NCBI RefSeq assembly: GCF_009733595.1
Contig: NZ_WOFH01000009.1
Location: 186,001 to 250,000, forward strand
From: Actinomadura litoris
Lineage (GTDB): Bacteria; Actinomycetota; Actinomycetes; Streptosporangiales; Streptosporangiaceae
Direction of reading: 5' to 3'
Length of the DNA: 64,000 nucleotides
Part shown: positions 44,868-52,578 of the stretch, piece by piece
How the letters are laid out: each line of letters starts with the position of its first letter
Numbering within the stretch: position 1 is the first letter of the stretch
The notes under the pieces: model-generated
Databases searched by the model: none
What the model saw: the letters and a program-made list of their open reading frames with translations, nothing else
Told to the model about the DNA's origin: nothing
Position numbers and translations under genes: made by a program

Positions 44868-45659
44868 TCATTCTGAGACGGTCGCGGGGGTGGGCCCGGT
44901 TCCGGTCGCGCCGTTTCCGCCGGGACGAGCGTCCGCGACGACGCGCGCCGCGTCCCGGACGATCTCCTCCAGGTGGCCGCCGTGCGCGCCGCGCCAGTAC
45001 ACCTGCCCGCAGTCCACGCACCGCCCGTAGACGTCGTAGCTGCGGCGGGTGCCCGCCTCCAGGTCGCGCTCGACGTCGCGCTTGTCGACCTCGGCGAGCG
45101 GGCCGTTGCAGGCGGTGCAGCGCGTCCAGGGCGCGAGGACGGGCGCGAACCGCTCCAGCAGGTCGCGGAGCTGGTCGTCGGGGCGCGAGCCGCGCACGTA
45201 CGCGCCGAACCACAGCGCGCGGCGCCGCAGGAGGCCGCGGTCCTGGGTGAGCAGGACGCGCCGCTCCTCGTTGGCCTGGACGACGAGCGCGGGGTCGTCC
45301 ATGTCGTTGTGGTAGGCGGTGTCGAGCCCGAGCAGCCGCATCCGCCGCGCGAGCGTGCCGAGGTGCACGTCCAGGAGGAAGCGCGGCGCGGCCTGCCCGG
45401 GCTCCAGCGGGACGGGCTGCGGGCGCGGGACGGCCTCCACCAGCACCTCCTCGCCCGCGTCCGGACGGGCGGACGGCGCCACCCGCTCCCCGCGGACCGT
45501 CATCGGCCCGACCTCGGGCAGCGGCACGCCCAGCGACTCCACGAGGTGCCCCAGCGTCGAGGTCCCGTCGTAGGCGACCCGGCGGGCGGACTCGCGCCGC
45601 GTCGCGGGCAGGAACATCAGCAGCTCGTCGGCGATCCGGATGCGTATCTCGGGCTCCAC
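44868..45659 (-). CDS. Mut7-C RNAse-domain protein with N-terminal ubiquitin-like fold
   Basis: 263 residues. The first ~85 form the Mut7-C-associated ubiquitin-like domain (RIRIADELLMFLP...). Residues ~92-180 are the PIN-like Mut7-C fold, with FLLDVHLGTLARRMRLLGLD and LLTQDRGLLRRR holding conserved acidic residues. A zinc ribbon follows: CTACNG and CVDCGQVYW. Members are predicted RNases; biochemical roles are unproven in bacteria. The gene is upstream of the Nudix gene and downstream of the amidohydrolase on the same strand. Confidence 0.92.
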   Translation of the reverse strand: MEPEIRIRIADELLMFLPATRRESARRVAYDGTSTLGHLVESLGVPLPEVGPMTVRGERVAPSARPDAGEEVLVEAVPRPQPVPLEPGQAAPRFLLDVHLGTLARRMRLLGLDTAYHNDMDDPALVVQANEERRVLLTQDRGLLRRRALWFGAYVRGSRPDDQLRDLLERFAPVLAPWTRCTACNGPLAEVDKRDVERDLEAGTRRSYDVYGRCVDCGQVYWRGAHGGHLEEIVRDAARVVADARPGGNGATGTGPTPATVSE

Positions 45660-45705
45660 GCCGTCAGCATGCCACGCGGCCCTGGCGAATCCCTCCGGAT
45701 TATCG

Positions 45706-47013
45706 TCAGGCGGCCGTGAGGCGGCCGGCCGACGACTCCAGGGAGGCCAGCAGGGACGGCACGTCCTGCCCCAGCAGGACGCCGCCGCGCTTGACGATCC
45801 TCCCGGCGACCAGCACGGTGTCGACCTCGCGGGTCCCCGCGTACCGGACCACCGCCGCGATCGGGTCGTGGGCCGCCGCCATCCCCGGCGTGTCGGTGCG
45901 CAGGACGACCAGGTCGGCCTGCTTGCCGGGGGCGAGCGACCCGGTGACGCCCGCGAGCCCGGCGGCCTCCGCGCCGCCGATCGTCGCCATCCGGAGCACG
46001 TCGGACGTGGTGAACCCCATCCCCGCGCCGTCCGGGCGGCCGCGCTCCAGGACGTGGGCGGCGCCCATGACGCCGAACATGTCGCCGGGGCCGCTGACGA
46101 CGGTGTCGGCGCCGAGCCCGGTCGGGACGCCCGCCGCGAGCGACCGCCCGGTGGCGGCGGGACCGAGGCCGAGGGCCGCCTCGACGCCGGGCGTGACCGA
46201 GACCGTCCCGCCGGAGGCGGCGATCCGCCTGAGGTCGTCGCCGGTGAAGTGGTTCGCGTGGACGTACATCGCCCCCTGGTCCATCAGCCCGTGGTCGACC
46301 AGGAACGCCATGCCGCGCTCGGCGCTCTCGGCGCCGTGGCCGCCCATGTGGGTGGTGACCGGGAGGCCGAGGTCGCGGGCCACCGCCCACTCGCGCAGCG
46401 CGCGCTCCGGGCTCGTGAGCTCGGGGCCGAGCGCGGCCATCGCCATCGTGAGGAGGCCGTCCGGGACGTCGAAGTAGGCGTCGCGGACGCGGGCCGTCTC
46501 GGCGGCGAGGGCGTCGAGGTCGCCGTCGCCGAAGTAGCAGAAGCCGAACACGGCGCGCGCGCCGGCCGCGCGCAGCGCCGACACGCTCGCCTCGGCGTAC
46601 TCCGGGCGGAGCTGGATGTGCGACCAGTCGACCACCGTCGTGACGCCCGAGTCGAGGCACTCCAGGGCGCCCGCGAGCGTCCCGGCGTACACGTCGTCCG
46701 CGGTGTGCCGCGGGGCCAGCACGCCGAGGACGCGCTCCACGTAGGCGGGCAGCGTGCCGTCGGGCAGGGCGGCGCGGATCCCCGCCTGCCAGACGTGCCG
46801 GTGCGTGTCCACGAAGCCGGGCAGCACGATCCGGCCCGACGCGTCGATCACCTCGGCGTCCGCCGGGAGGGGCGCGGCGGCGGAGGAGGCCAGGTCGGGG
46901 CCGACGGCGGCGATCCGCCCGTCCTGGACGAGGACGTCGGCGCGCCCGAGCACGGTGGGCGCGGGGTCGGTGTCGATGACGAGGCCGTCGCGCAGGAGGT
47001 AGGTCGATGTCAT
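45706..47013 (-). CDS. Amidohydrolase family protein (cytosine/guanine deaminase-like)
   Basis: 435 residues from ATG 47013. TIM-barrel amidohydrolase with metal site HxH in FVDTHRHVWQAG, a later His in THMGGHG, His in YVHANHFTGDD and the catalytic Asp in GLGADTVVSG. The N- and C-terminal segments build the small beta-sandwich (DVLVQDGRIAAVG; GKQADLVVLRTD). The nearest functional families are 8-oxoguanine/cytosine-type deaminases and atrazine-chlorohydrolase relatives; the substrate cannot be fixed. Divergent from a MarR regulator whose operator-like sequence lies against this gene's start. Confidence 0.9.
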   Translation of the reverse strand: MTSTYLLRDGLVIDTDPAPTVLGRADVLVQDGRIAAVGPDLASSAAAPLPADAEVIDASGRIVLPGFVDTHRHVWQAGIRAALPDGTLPAYVERVLGVLAPRHTADDVYAGTLAGALECLDSGVTTVVDWSHIQLRPEYAEASVSALRAAGARAVFGFCYFGDGDLDALAAETARVRDAYFDVPDGLLTMAMAALGPELTSPERALREWAVARDLGLPVTTHMGGHGAESAERGMAFLVDHGLMDQGAMYVHANHFTGDDLRRIAASGGTVSVTPGVEAALGLGPAATGRSLAAGVPTGLGADTVVSGPGDMFGVMGAAHVLERGRPDGAGMGFTTSDVLRMATIGGAEAAGLAGVTGSLAPGKQADLVVLRTDTPGMAAAHDPIAAVVRYAGTREVDTVLVAGRIVKRGGVLLGQDVPSLLASLESSAGRLTAA

Positions 47014-47016
47014 GCC

Positions 47017-47050
47017 AGAAAGCTTAAAGAAAAGCTTTTTAGAAAGCAAC
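47017..47050. promoter_or_regulatory. AT-rich operator between amidohydrolase and MarR gene
   Basis: Three copies of an AGAAA(A)GC element lie within 34 bp, including the perfect palindrome AAAAGCTTTT (47030-47039) and GCTTT-TTAG-AAAGC (47034-47047). It is the most AT-rich stretch nearby and abuts both start codons, so MarR binding could repress both genes. Confidence 0.6.
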
Positions 47051-47053
47051 TTG

Positions 47054-47617
47054 GTGAGCGAGTATTCTCGGCGTGTGCGCGACGACGTTTCCCCGAGTGC
47101 CTCCCCCGACGTCCCCGGGGACGAGGTCGACGCGATCGCGCGGGAGTGGCGGCGGAGCGGGATCTCCGAGCCGCTCATCGCGATGCTGGAGGTCGGCAAG
47201 CGCGCCCAGCGGATCGGCGCGCTCGTCCAGCAGGCGCTGCGCGACGGCCTCGCCGAGTACGGGCTGACCTACGCCGAGTTCGAGGTGCTGACCGTGCTGC
47301 ACCGGGCGGGCCCGCCCCACCGGCTGCGCCCGAGCGACCTCACCGGCCCGGCGCTGCTCACCTCCGGCGGGACGAGCAACGTCCTGCAGCGGCTCCAGAA
47401 GGCCGGCCACGTCGAGCGCGAGGCCGACACCGCGGACGCGCGGAGCCGGTTCGTCCGGCTCACCGAGGACGGCCTGCGCGTCACCGAGCGGGGGATGGAG
47501 ATGTCCGCCCGCGTGCACGAGGAGATCATGGCGGGGCTGCCGCCGGAGACCGTGCGGGCTGCGGCCGACGCCCTCCGCGACGTGCACGCGGTGATCGGCC
47601 GGCGCCGCTTCCGCTGA
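47054..47617 (+). CDS. MarR family transcriptional regulator
   Basis: 187 residues from GTG 47054; an in-frame ATG at 47012 would run through the operator-like sequence and overlap the divergent amidohydrolase start, so the shorter start is preferred. Winged helix: YGLTYAEFEVLTVLHRAG, SDLTGPALLTSGGTSNVLQRLQKAGHVER (recognition helix) and the wing DARSRFVRLTEDG. The N-terminal ~35 residues are a disordered acidic extension. It probably controls the divergent amidohydrolase; the ligand may be a purine-like or aromatic compound (inference). Confidence 0.92.
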   Translation: MSEYSRRVRDDVSPSASPDVPGDEVDAIAREWRRSGISEPLIAMLEVGKRAQRIGALVQQALRDGLAEYGLTYAEFEVLTVLHRAGPPHRLRPSDLTGPALLTSGGTSNVLQRLQKAGHVEREADTADARSRFVRLTEDGLRVTERGMEMSARVHEEIMAGLPPETVRAAADALRDVHAVIGRRRFR

Positions 47618-47759
47618 CCGTCCGCGTCCCGCCGGGCGTCGTCCAGGGCCGCCCCCTCCTCGGATCGATGCCGAACCGGCGGTGACGCCATCGGCAACAT
47701 CCCCTGAATTGCCCCGCTTCGCCGTGACGGGCGGGCCTCCGCCGGGTGACACTCACCGC

Positions 47760-48188
47760 ATGAACACCCCCCGCTACTCCACGTTCCGCCGCGCACTGCT
47801 CCTGGTCCCCCTGCTCGCCGCGGGGCTGGCCGGGCCCGCCGCACAGGCCGCCGCCGTCCCGGGCCCGGCGGCCGCCGTGTCCGTCCGCGTCGAGGCGATC
47901 GCGCCGATCTGCGGGACGCGGCTCCCCGACCAGGCCGACGACACCATCGCCCTCATCGACCGGGGCGGCCCCTACCCCTATCCGCAGGACGGCACGGTCT
48001 TCCAGAACCGCGAGGGCCTGCTGCCGAAGGAGCCGAAGGGCTTCTACCACGAGTACACCGTCAAGACGCCGGGCAGCCCGGACCGCGGCGCGCGCCGCAT
48101 CATCACGTCCGGCGACGAGGGCCACGACGGCATGTACTGGACCGCCGACCACTACCGCACGTTCTACGACATCGACTTCGGCTGCTGA
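47760..48188 (+). CDS. Secreted guanyl-specific ribonuclease (RNase Sa / microbial N1-T1 family)
   Basis: 142 residues with a Sec signal peptide (FRRALLLVPLLAAGLAGPAAQA). The mature part aligns by eye with Streptomyces RNase Sa: YPYPQDGTVFQNREGLLP and FYHEYTVKTPGSPDRGARR. Predicted catalytic residues are E98, R109, R113 and H131, and the disulfide is C51-C142. It cleaves RNA after guanosine. The family is normally held in check inside the cell by barstar-like inhibitors, but none is adjacent. The gene faces the T4SS-like cluster and ends at a hairpin. Confidence 0.95.
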   Translation: MNTPRYSTFRRALLLVPLLAAGLAGPAAQAAAVPGPAAAVSVRVEAIAPICGTRLPDQADDTIALIDRGGPYPYPQDGTVFQNREGLLPKEPKGFYHEYTVKTPGSPDRGARRIITSGDEGHDGMYWTADHYRTFYDIDFGC

Positions 48189-48198
48189 CCGCCCCGGA

Positions 48199-48234
48199 GG
48201 CGCCCCGGCCCGTCGCGGAACGGGCCGGGGCGCC
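48199..48234. terminator. Bidirectional terminator between RNase gene and T4SS cluster
   Basis: A perfect 14-bp stem (48199-48212 with 48221-48234), 8-base loop, just past the RNase stop and before the last stop of the minus-strand cluster. Confidence 0.75.
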
Positions 48235-48272
48235 GCGGCTCGGGGACGGCCCCGTCCGGGCCTGGGCCCGGA

Positions 48273-49319
48273 TTACTGGGCCGCCAGCTGGGAGACCTTC
48301 TGCTTGAGGTCCTTGCGCGCGAGCGGACGCGTCGTCCCGATCCAGTTGGCGCGCTTGTAGGGCTTCACGCCGATGGCCGGGACGCACGCCGAGCAGCTCG
48401 CCACGATCATCTTGCCGCCGCCGATCACCATCCCGACATGGCCGGGATTGTTGGCCGAGGTCCCGGGCCCGGAGTTGAAGAACACCAGGTCACCGGGCTG
48501 CTCCTTGCCCTTGTCGATCTTCACGCCGAACGGCCACTGCTCGAACGTCGTGCGCGGGATCGCCAGCCCGACGGACCGGTAGGCGGCCTGGAGCAGGCTG
48601 GAGCAGTCCCACGCGTCCGGACCGTTCGCGCCGAACACGTACGGCTTGCCGCGCTGCGCCAGCGCGAACGAGATGATCCGCTTGACCAGCTCGCCGGCGT
48701 TGGCGGGCAGGTCGTTGTCCTGGCACTCGACGCCGTTGGACTGGACGATGTCGAAGTCCCCGCCGACGTACTTCTTCGCCCAGTCCAGGACGAGGTTCAC
48801 GTAGTCCCACGAGTGGTTGTACATGAAGATCGCGGTGCGCATCCGGCGCGGGGCGCCGTTGTGCTTGAGGTAGGCGGCGGCGGTGGGGATGGCGTCGGCC
48901 GGGTCGTAGCGGTTCTTGCGCCCGTCCTTGTTCCCGTCCACCGCGAACGCCTTGAACGTGGGGTCGAGGAACTGCATCGGCCCGCCCGCGCCCGCGTAGT
49001 TCTCGCCGCTCTTGACGCCCGGCAGGTTGGAGGTGCCGTGCCCGGTCTCGACCTTCCCGATGCCCGCGAGGACGTTCCACGGGATGCCGTACCGCCCCCC
49101 GGCCTTCTTGTAGAGGTCCAGGTAGTCGGCGGGGATCGCGCGGGCGCCGGTCGCGGCGGCCGGTTGCGCGCCCGCCTGCGCCACGTCCACGCAGCCGCCC
49201 GCGCCGCCGCCGAACACGAACTGGCCGCCGCCGAACAGCACGGGCACGAACAGCATCGCCATGAACAGCGTCGCGGCGACACCGAGGCCCCCGGCCGCCA
49301 GGAGCCGCTTGGGCGTCAT
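48273..49319 (-). CDS. Bifunctional wall hydrolase of the T4SS-like cluster (lytic transglycosylase + NlpC/P60)
   Basis: 348 residues. Membrane anchor at residues ~5-30. SLT-type transglycosylase domain at ~60-175, with the catalytic Glu in GIGKVETGHG and PMQFLDPTF. C-terminal NlpC/P60 at ~205-320, with Cys in DAWDCSSLLQAAY, His in GHVGMVIGGG and a late polar residue. The same two-domain layout is found in TcpG-type hydrolases of Gram-positive conjugation systems, which open the wall for the channel. The start overlaps the preceding stop by ATGA. It is the last gene of the cluster. Confidence 0.92.
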   Translation of the reverse strand: MTPKRLLAAGGLGVAATLFMAMLFVPVLFGGGQFVFGGGAGGCVDVAQAGAQPAAATGARAIPADYLDLYKKAGGRYGIPWNVLAGIGKVETGHGTSNLPGVKSGENYAGAGGPMQFLDPTFKAFAVDGNKDGRKNRYDPADAIPTAAAYLKHNGAPRRMRTAIFMYNHSWDYVNLVLDWAKKYVGGDFDIVQSNGVECQDNDLPANAGELVKRIISFALAQRGKPYVFGANGPDAWDCSSLLQAAYRSVGLAIPRTTFEQWPFGVKIDKGKEQPGDLVFFNSGPGTSANNPGHVGMVIGGGKMIVASCSACVPAIGVKPYKRANWIGTTRPLARKDLKQKVSQLAAQ

Positions 49320-49966
49320 CCGGTGTCACCCGCCTGACCGGTGTCGGCGGGCTGGAAGGCGTACACCTTCAGCGAGCCGCCGTCGCGGGCGATGGTCACG
49401 GCCCACTGCTTGCTGTCACCGCCGTTCTTGCCCGCCCGGGTGAGCTGCTGCTTGCCGGTCACCAGGAAGATGATCGAGTTGTCCTCGATGTCGCGGACCC
49501 GGTCGAGCGTCGCCGTCCCCTGCGCGACGACCTGCTCGCGGCGCCGCTCGTCCTGGATGCCGGGGGCCGCGGCGCCGCGCGCGAGCTCGCCGCGCAGCGC
49601 CTCGGTGACGAGCCCGGCCAGCCGTCCGATGTAGACCTGCGGGTCCTCGTCGAAGCGGTAGGTGCCGTAGGCGGCGACGAAGCGCTGCGCCAGGTCGGCC
49701 GCCGTGGCGAACTCCTGCCGCGAGAACGGCAGCAGCCGGTACACGTCGAAGTCGTTCGGGTTGACGGCGCTCTGGATGCCCGCCGGCGGCGACGCCGGCC
49801 CGGTCGGGCCCGTGCTCGGGGTGGACGCGGCGGCGCTCGGCCGGTCGCTCGCGCCGCCGGAGTCGTCACCGGGCGCGGCGATCGTCAGGTAGACGCCGAC
49901 CAGCGCGAGCACCACCACGAGCCCCCCGAACAGCAGCTTGCGCTGTCGGTCGTTCAGGTTCATCAC
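49316..49966 (-). CDS. Membrane-anchored accessory protein of the T4SS-like cluster
   Basis: 216 residues. One membrane helix (LLFGGLVVVLALVGVYLTIA, ~10-30), a Ser/Thr/Pro-rich spacer (~35-65), then an extracytoplasmic alpha/beta domain (~75-210) of the size and strand pattern seen in VirB8/NTF2-like conjugation proteins, though I cannot confirm that fold by eye. The start codon overlaps the upstream stop and its own stop overlaps the hydrolase start. A second Met directly after the first may be the true start. Confidence 0.8.
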   Translation of the reverse strand: MMNLNDRQRKLLFGGLVVVLALVGVYLTIAAPGDDSGGASDRPSAAASTPSTGPTGPASPPAGIQSAVNPNDFDVYRLLPFSRQEFATAADLAQRFVAAYGTYRFDEDPQVYIGRLAGLVTEALRGELARGAAAPGIQDERRREQVVAQGTATLDRVRDIEDNSIIFLVTGKQQLTRAGKNGGDSKQWAVTIARDGGSLKVYAFQPADTGQAGDTG

Positions 49967-52578
49967 TCGTCCCGATCACCGGAGTCGCCGTCCACCGGAC
50001 GCAGCCAGAACGGGATCGGCGGGCCCTCCTCGGAGCCGCCGCGCCCCCACAGCGGCGGAGGCCCGCCCGGACCGCCGGAGCCGCCGGTCCGGCCGCCGCC
50101 GCCCGCGCCCGCGCGCGGCCTCGGGACGTTGGACGCCGGGTCGGGCTGCCGGCCGGCGGGCGCGCCGCCCCCCGAAGGCGACCCGCCGCCGGACCCCGAG
50201 CCGCCGTTGGAACCGGACCCGCCGTTGGAGCCGGAGCCGCCGCCTTCGCCGCCGCCGGAGAACCAGCCTCCGCCGCCGTTGGAGCCGCCGCCGGCACCCG
50301 CACCTGCACCCGCACCCGCGCCCGCTCCGGCACCTGCACCGCCCCCGGCCCGGCCGCGTCCGCGTCCGTTGAACCAGCCGCCGCCACCGGGGCCCTTCCC
50401 GGCGCCGTTGCCCTCGGAACCGCCGGAACCGCCGGATCCGCCGCCTGAGCCGTTGCCGCCGGACGCGCCGCCTCCACCGGAGGTGTCACCGCGTCCCGCC
50501 CAGGAGGTCGGACGGGTGGTACCCGCGCCCGCACCGGCCCTCGACCCGGACCCGGCACCCGATCCGGCGCCCGCCCCCGACGAGGGCCTGCCGCCCCCGG
50601 ACGCCGCGGCGCCCGCGCCGGAGCCCGCTCCACCGCTCGCACGCACGCCCGCCGACCCGCCGGGGCGCGGCGGCGCGGCACCGACCGAGTCGGCGCCGCC
50701 GTCCGCGGGCCCGCCCGCGCGGGACGGCAGGTTCAGCGGGGGCGCGCCCCGCCGGGACCGCCCCTGCGCCGCGACCGCGCCGGACGTGCGGGGCCGCGCC
50801 GCGAGCACGGGCGCCTCGTCCGGCGAGGGGGCCTCACCCGCGCCGGGCGCGCCGACCGCGGCGGTCCTGCGGTCCGCGCCGACGACCACGCCGCCGTTCT
50901 GCGCGTCGGCGGCCGCGGCCGCCTCGGTGGTCGCGTCGCGCTTGGCCCGGCGGCCGAGCCGGTATCCGGCCGCGCCGGGCATCACCGTGCCCGCGACCGA
51001 CGTCGTGCTCCGCCGCGCCTCGGTGATCGACTTGTCGAGCTGCGCCTCGCCCTTCTCCCGCGCCCCGACCGCCGAGTACCCGACGGCGGAGAACAGGTGC
51101 TGGAACGGCTTGCGGTAGATGAACGCCGCGAACGTCACCAGCGCGATGAGCAGGATCTGCAAGCCCCACGGCAGCGTCTCGCCGAGGATCAGCCCGTAGG
51201 CCCACAGCAGCAGCGACAGCACCCCGATGAGCGCCGCCTGTTTCAGCAGCATCGACAGCAGCAGCTCCAGCCATCGGACGGCGATCACCCGTCCGATGCC
51301 CGGATGTATCCCGATGCCGAGGAAGATCGGCCCGGCGACCAGCAGCAGCAGGAAGGCGATCTTCACCACGATCAGCGCGATCGCGATCACCATGATCAGC
51401 AGGCCGGCGACCAGCGCCGCGAACAGCCCGCCGAACGCGACCGCCAGCCGGTTCTGCCAGTTCCGCCCCTGGAAGAGCGAGTAGCTCCCGGGATGGTTCT
51501 CCTTGATGTCCTTGGTGACGTCCTTGTAGGCGTCGGCCTTCTTGCCGAGATCGACCTTCTGCCCGCCGTAGGTCTCGGGCATGTCGACGGCCTGCGACCA
51601 CAGCAACCGGTCGGCGTTGTCCTTGACGATCTTGGCGTTGGGGTCGGTGGTGCCGAACTCGCCCTGCAGCCACGGCTTGCAGACCAGCGCCACCCACAGC
51701 CCGTTGGCGTTGCGGGTCGTCGCGTCCAGGTTCTGGGACGCGGCCGGATCCTGCTTGCCCTGGGGCGGCGGCACGCATCTGCCGCCCTTGGTGTCGCTCT
51801 GCGGCAGCGCCGCGTTGAACGCCGCGCTCGTCGCCTCCGACACCTTCGTCCCGAGCGTGGTGAAGTCGGCGGGCCGCGCGACCAGCCAGATCAGCGCCAC
51901 CATCGCCGCGACCATCCAGATCACGCCCTCGGTGACCTTGCTCGCCCGCCGCCGGACGAGCCCCCACCAGGCGAGCCACATCGCCCCGAGGATGACCACC
52001 CACGACCAGTACCGCGCGTTGAACGTCTTGCCCATGCCGCTGATGACGCCGTCGACGGTGTCCTTCAGCCAGCTCAGCAGCGACTCCGACGCCGCGGCCT
52101 GGTAGACGCTGATCGTCGTCCGGTCGATCGACCGGACCAGTGTGAACGTGGTGTTGGCGAGGGCGTTGCCCATCATCGCCATCGCGTCCGAGCAGCCCAT
52201 GTCGACCGCATACCAGGTCTGCCCGGCCGTCCCGTACCGGTCGTAGTAGGTCAGCTGGTCGACGGGGGTCTTGCGCAGCTTCTCGTCGGGGTAGCCGGGC
52301 GGTTTGATGAGCCCGTCCGTCCCCGACTCGTACTGCTCGGGCGAGGGGTTGTCGGCGGGCGCGCAGGCGTCGTTCGGGTTCGAGCCCGGCGGAAGCGGGA
52401 TCGACGCCGACGCGGGTGACAGCGGGCTGACCAGAAGCAGCGCCATGATGACGAGCAGCAGCACCGACCGGCGCCGGCGCGGGCTCCGCGCCCGCTTGCG
52501 GCGGGTGGGGGCTGGGAGTTCGAGCCCTTCGCCGGGGGAGCGCTGCAGGCGCGCCATCCGGTCGCGGGGACTCCTCAT
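49963..52578 (-). CDS. VirB6/TcpH-like polytopic channel protein with Gly-rich tail
   Basis: 871 residues from ATG 52578, which overlaps the VirB4 stop. A signal-type helix at ~40-62 is followed by an external domain with Cys residues, then several hydrophobic helices (WSWVVILGAMWLAWWGLV, VTEGVIWMVAAMVALIWLV and a dense group LAVAFGGLFAALVAGLLIMV through LWGLQILLIALV). The cytosolic tail of ~300 residues is low complexity, with (GA)n, SNGGS and GGSGG runs; the DNA around 50200-50350 is a degenerate hexamer repeat. The topology matches the integral channel subunit of Gram-positive T4SS. Upstream in-frame sequence is not protein-like. Confidence 0.85.
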   Translation of the reverse strand: MRSPRDRMARLQRSPGEGLELPAPTRRKRARSPRRRRSVLLLVIMALLLVSPLSPASASIPLPPGSNPNDACAPADNPSPEQYESGTDGLIKPPGYPDEKLRKTPVDQLTYYDRYGTAGQTWYAVDMGCSDAMAMMGNALANTTFTLVRSIDRTTISVYQAAASESLLSWLKDTVDGVISGMGKTFNARYWSWVVILGAMWLAWWGLVRRRASKVTEGVIWMVAAMVALIWLVARPADFTTLGTKVSEATSAAFNAALPQSDTKGGRCVPPPQGKQDPAASQNLDATTRNANGLWVALVCKPWLQGEFGTTDPNAKIVKDNADRLLWSQAVDMPETYGGQKVDLGKKADAYKDVTKDIKENHPGSYSLFQGRNWQNRLAVAFGGLFAALVAGLLIMVIAIALIVVKIAFLLLLVAGPIFLGIGIHPGIGRVIAVRWLELLLSMLLKQAALIGVLSLLLWAYGLILGETLPWGLQILLIALVTFAAFIYRKPFQHLFSAVGYSAVGAREKGEAQLDKSITEARRSTTSVAGTVMPGAAGYRLGRRAKRDATTEAAAAADAQNGGVVVGADRRTAAVGAPGAGEAPSPDEAPVLAARPRTSGAVAAQGRSRRGAPPLNLPSRAGGPADGGADSVGAAPPRPGGSAGVRASGGAGSGAGAAASGGGRPSSGAGAGSGAGSGSRAGAGAGTTRPTSWAGRGDTSGGGGASGGNGSGGGSGGSGGSEGNGAGKGPGGGGWFNGRGRGRAGGGAGAGAGAGAGAGAGAGGGSNGGGGWFSGGGEGGGSGSNGGSGSNGGSGSGGGSPSGGGAPAGRQPDPASNVPRPRAGAGGGGRTGGSGGPGGPPPLWGRGGSEEGPPIPFWLRPVDGDSGDRDE
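50200..50345. repeat. Degenerate simple repeat encoding the Gly/Ala-rich tail
   Basis: Short GC-rich units encoding SNGGS and (GA)n repeats, for example alternating CCCGCA/CCTGCA hexamers at 50296-50340. It is coding sequence and likely length-variable between strains. Confidence 0.6.
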
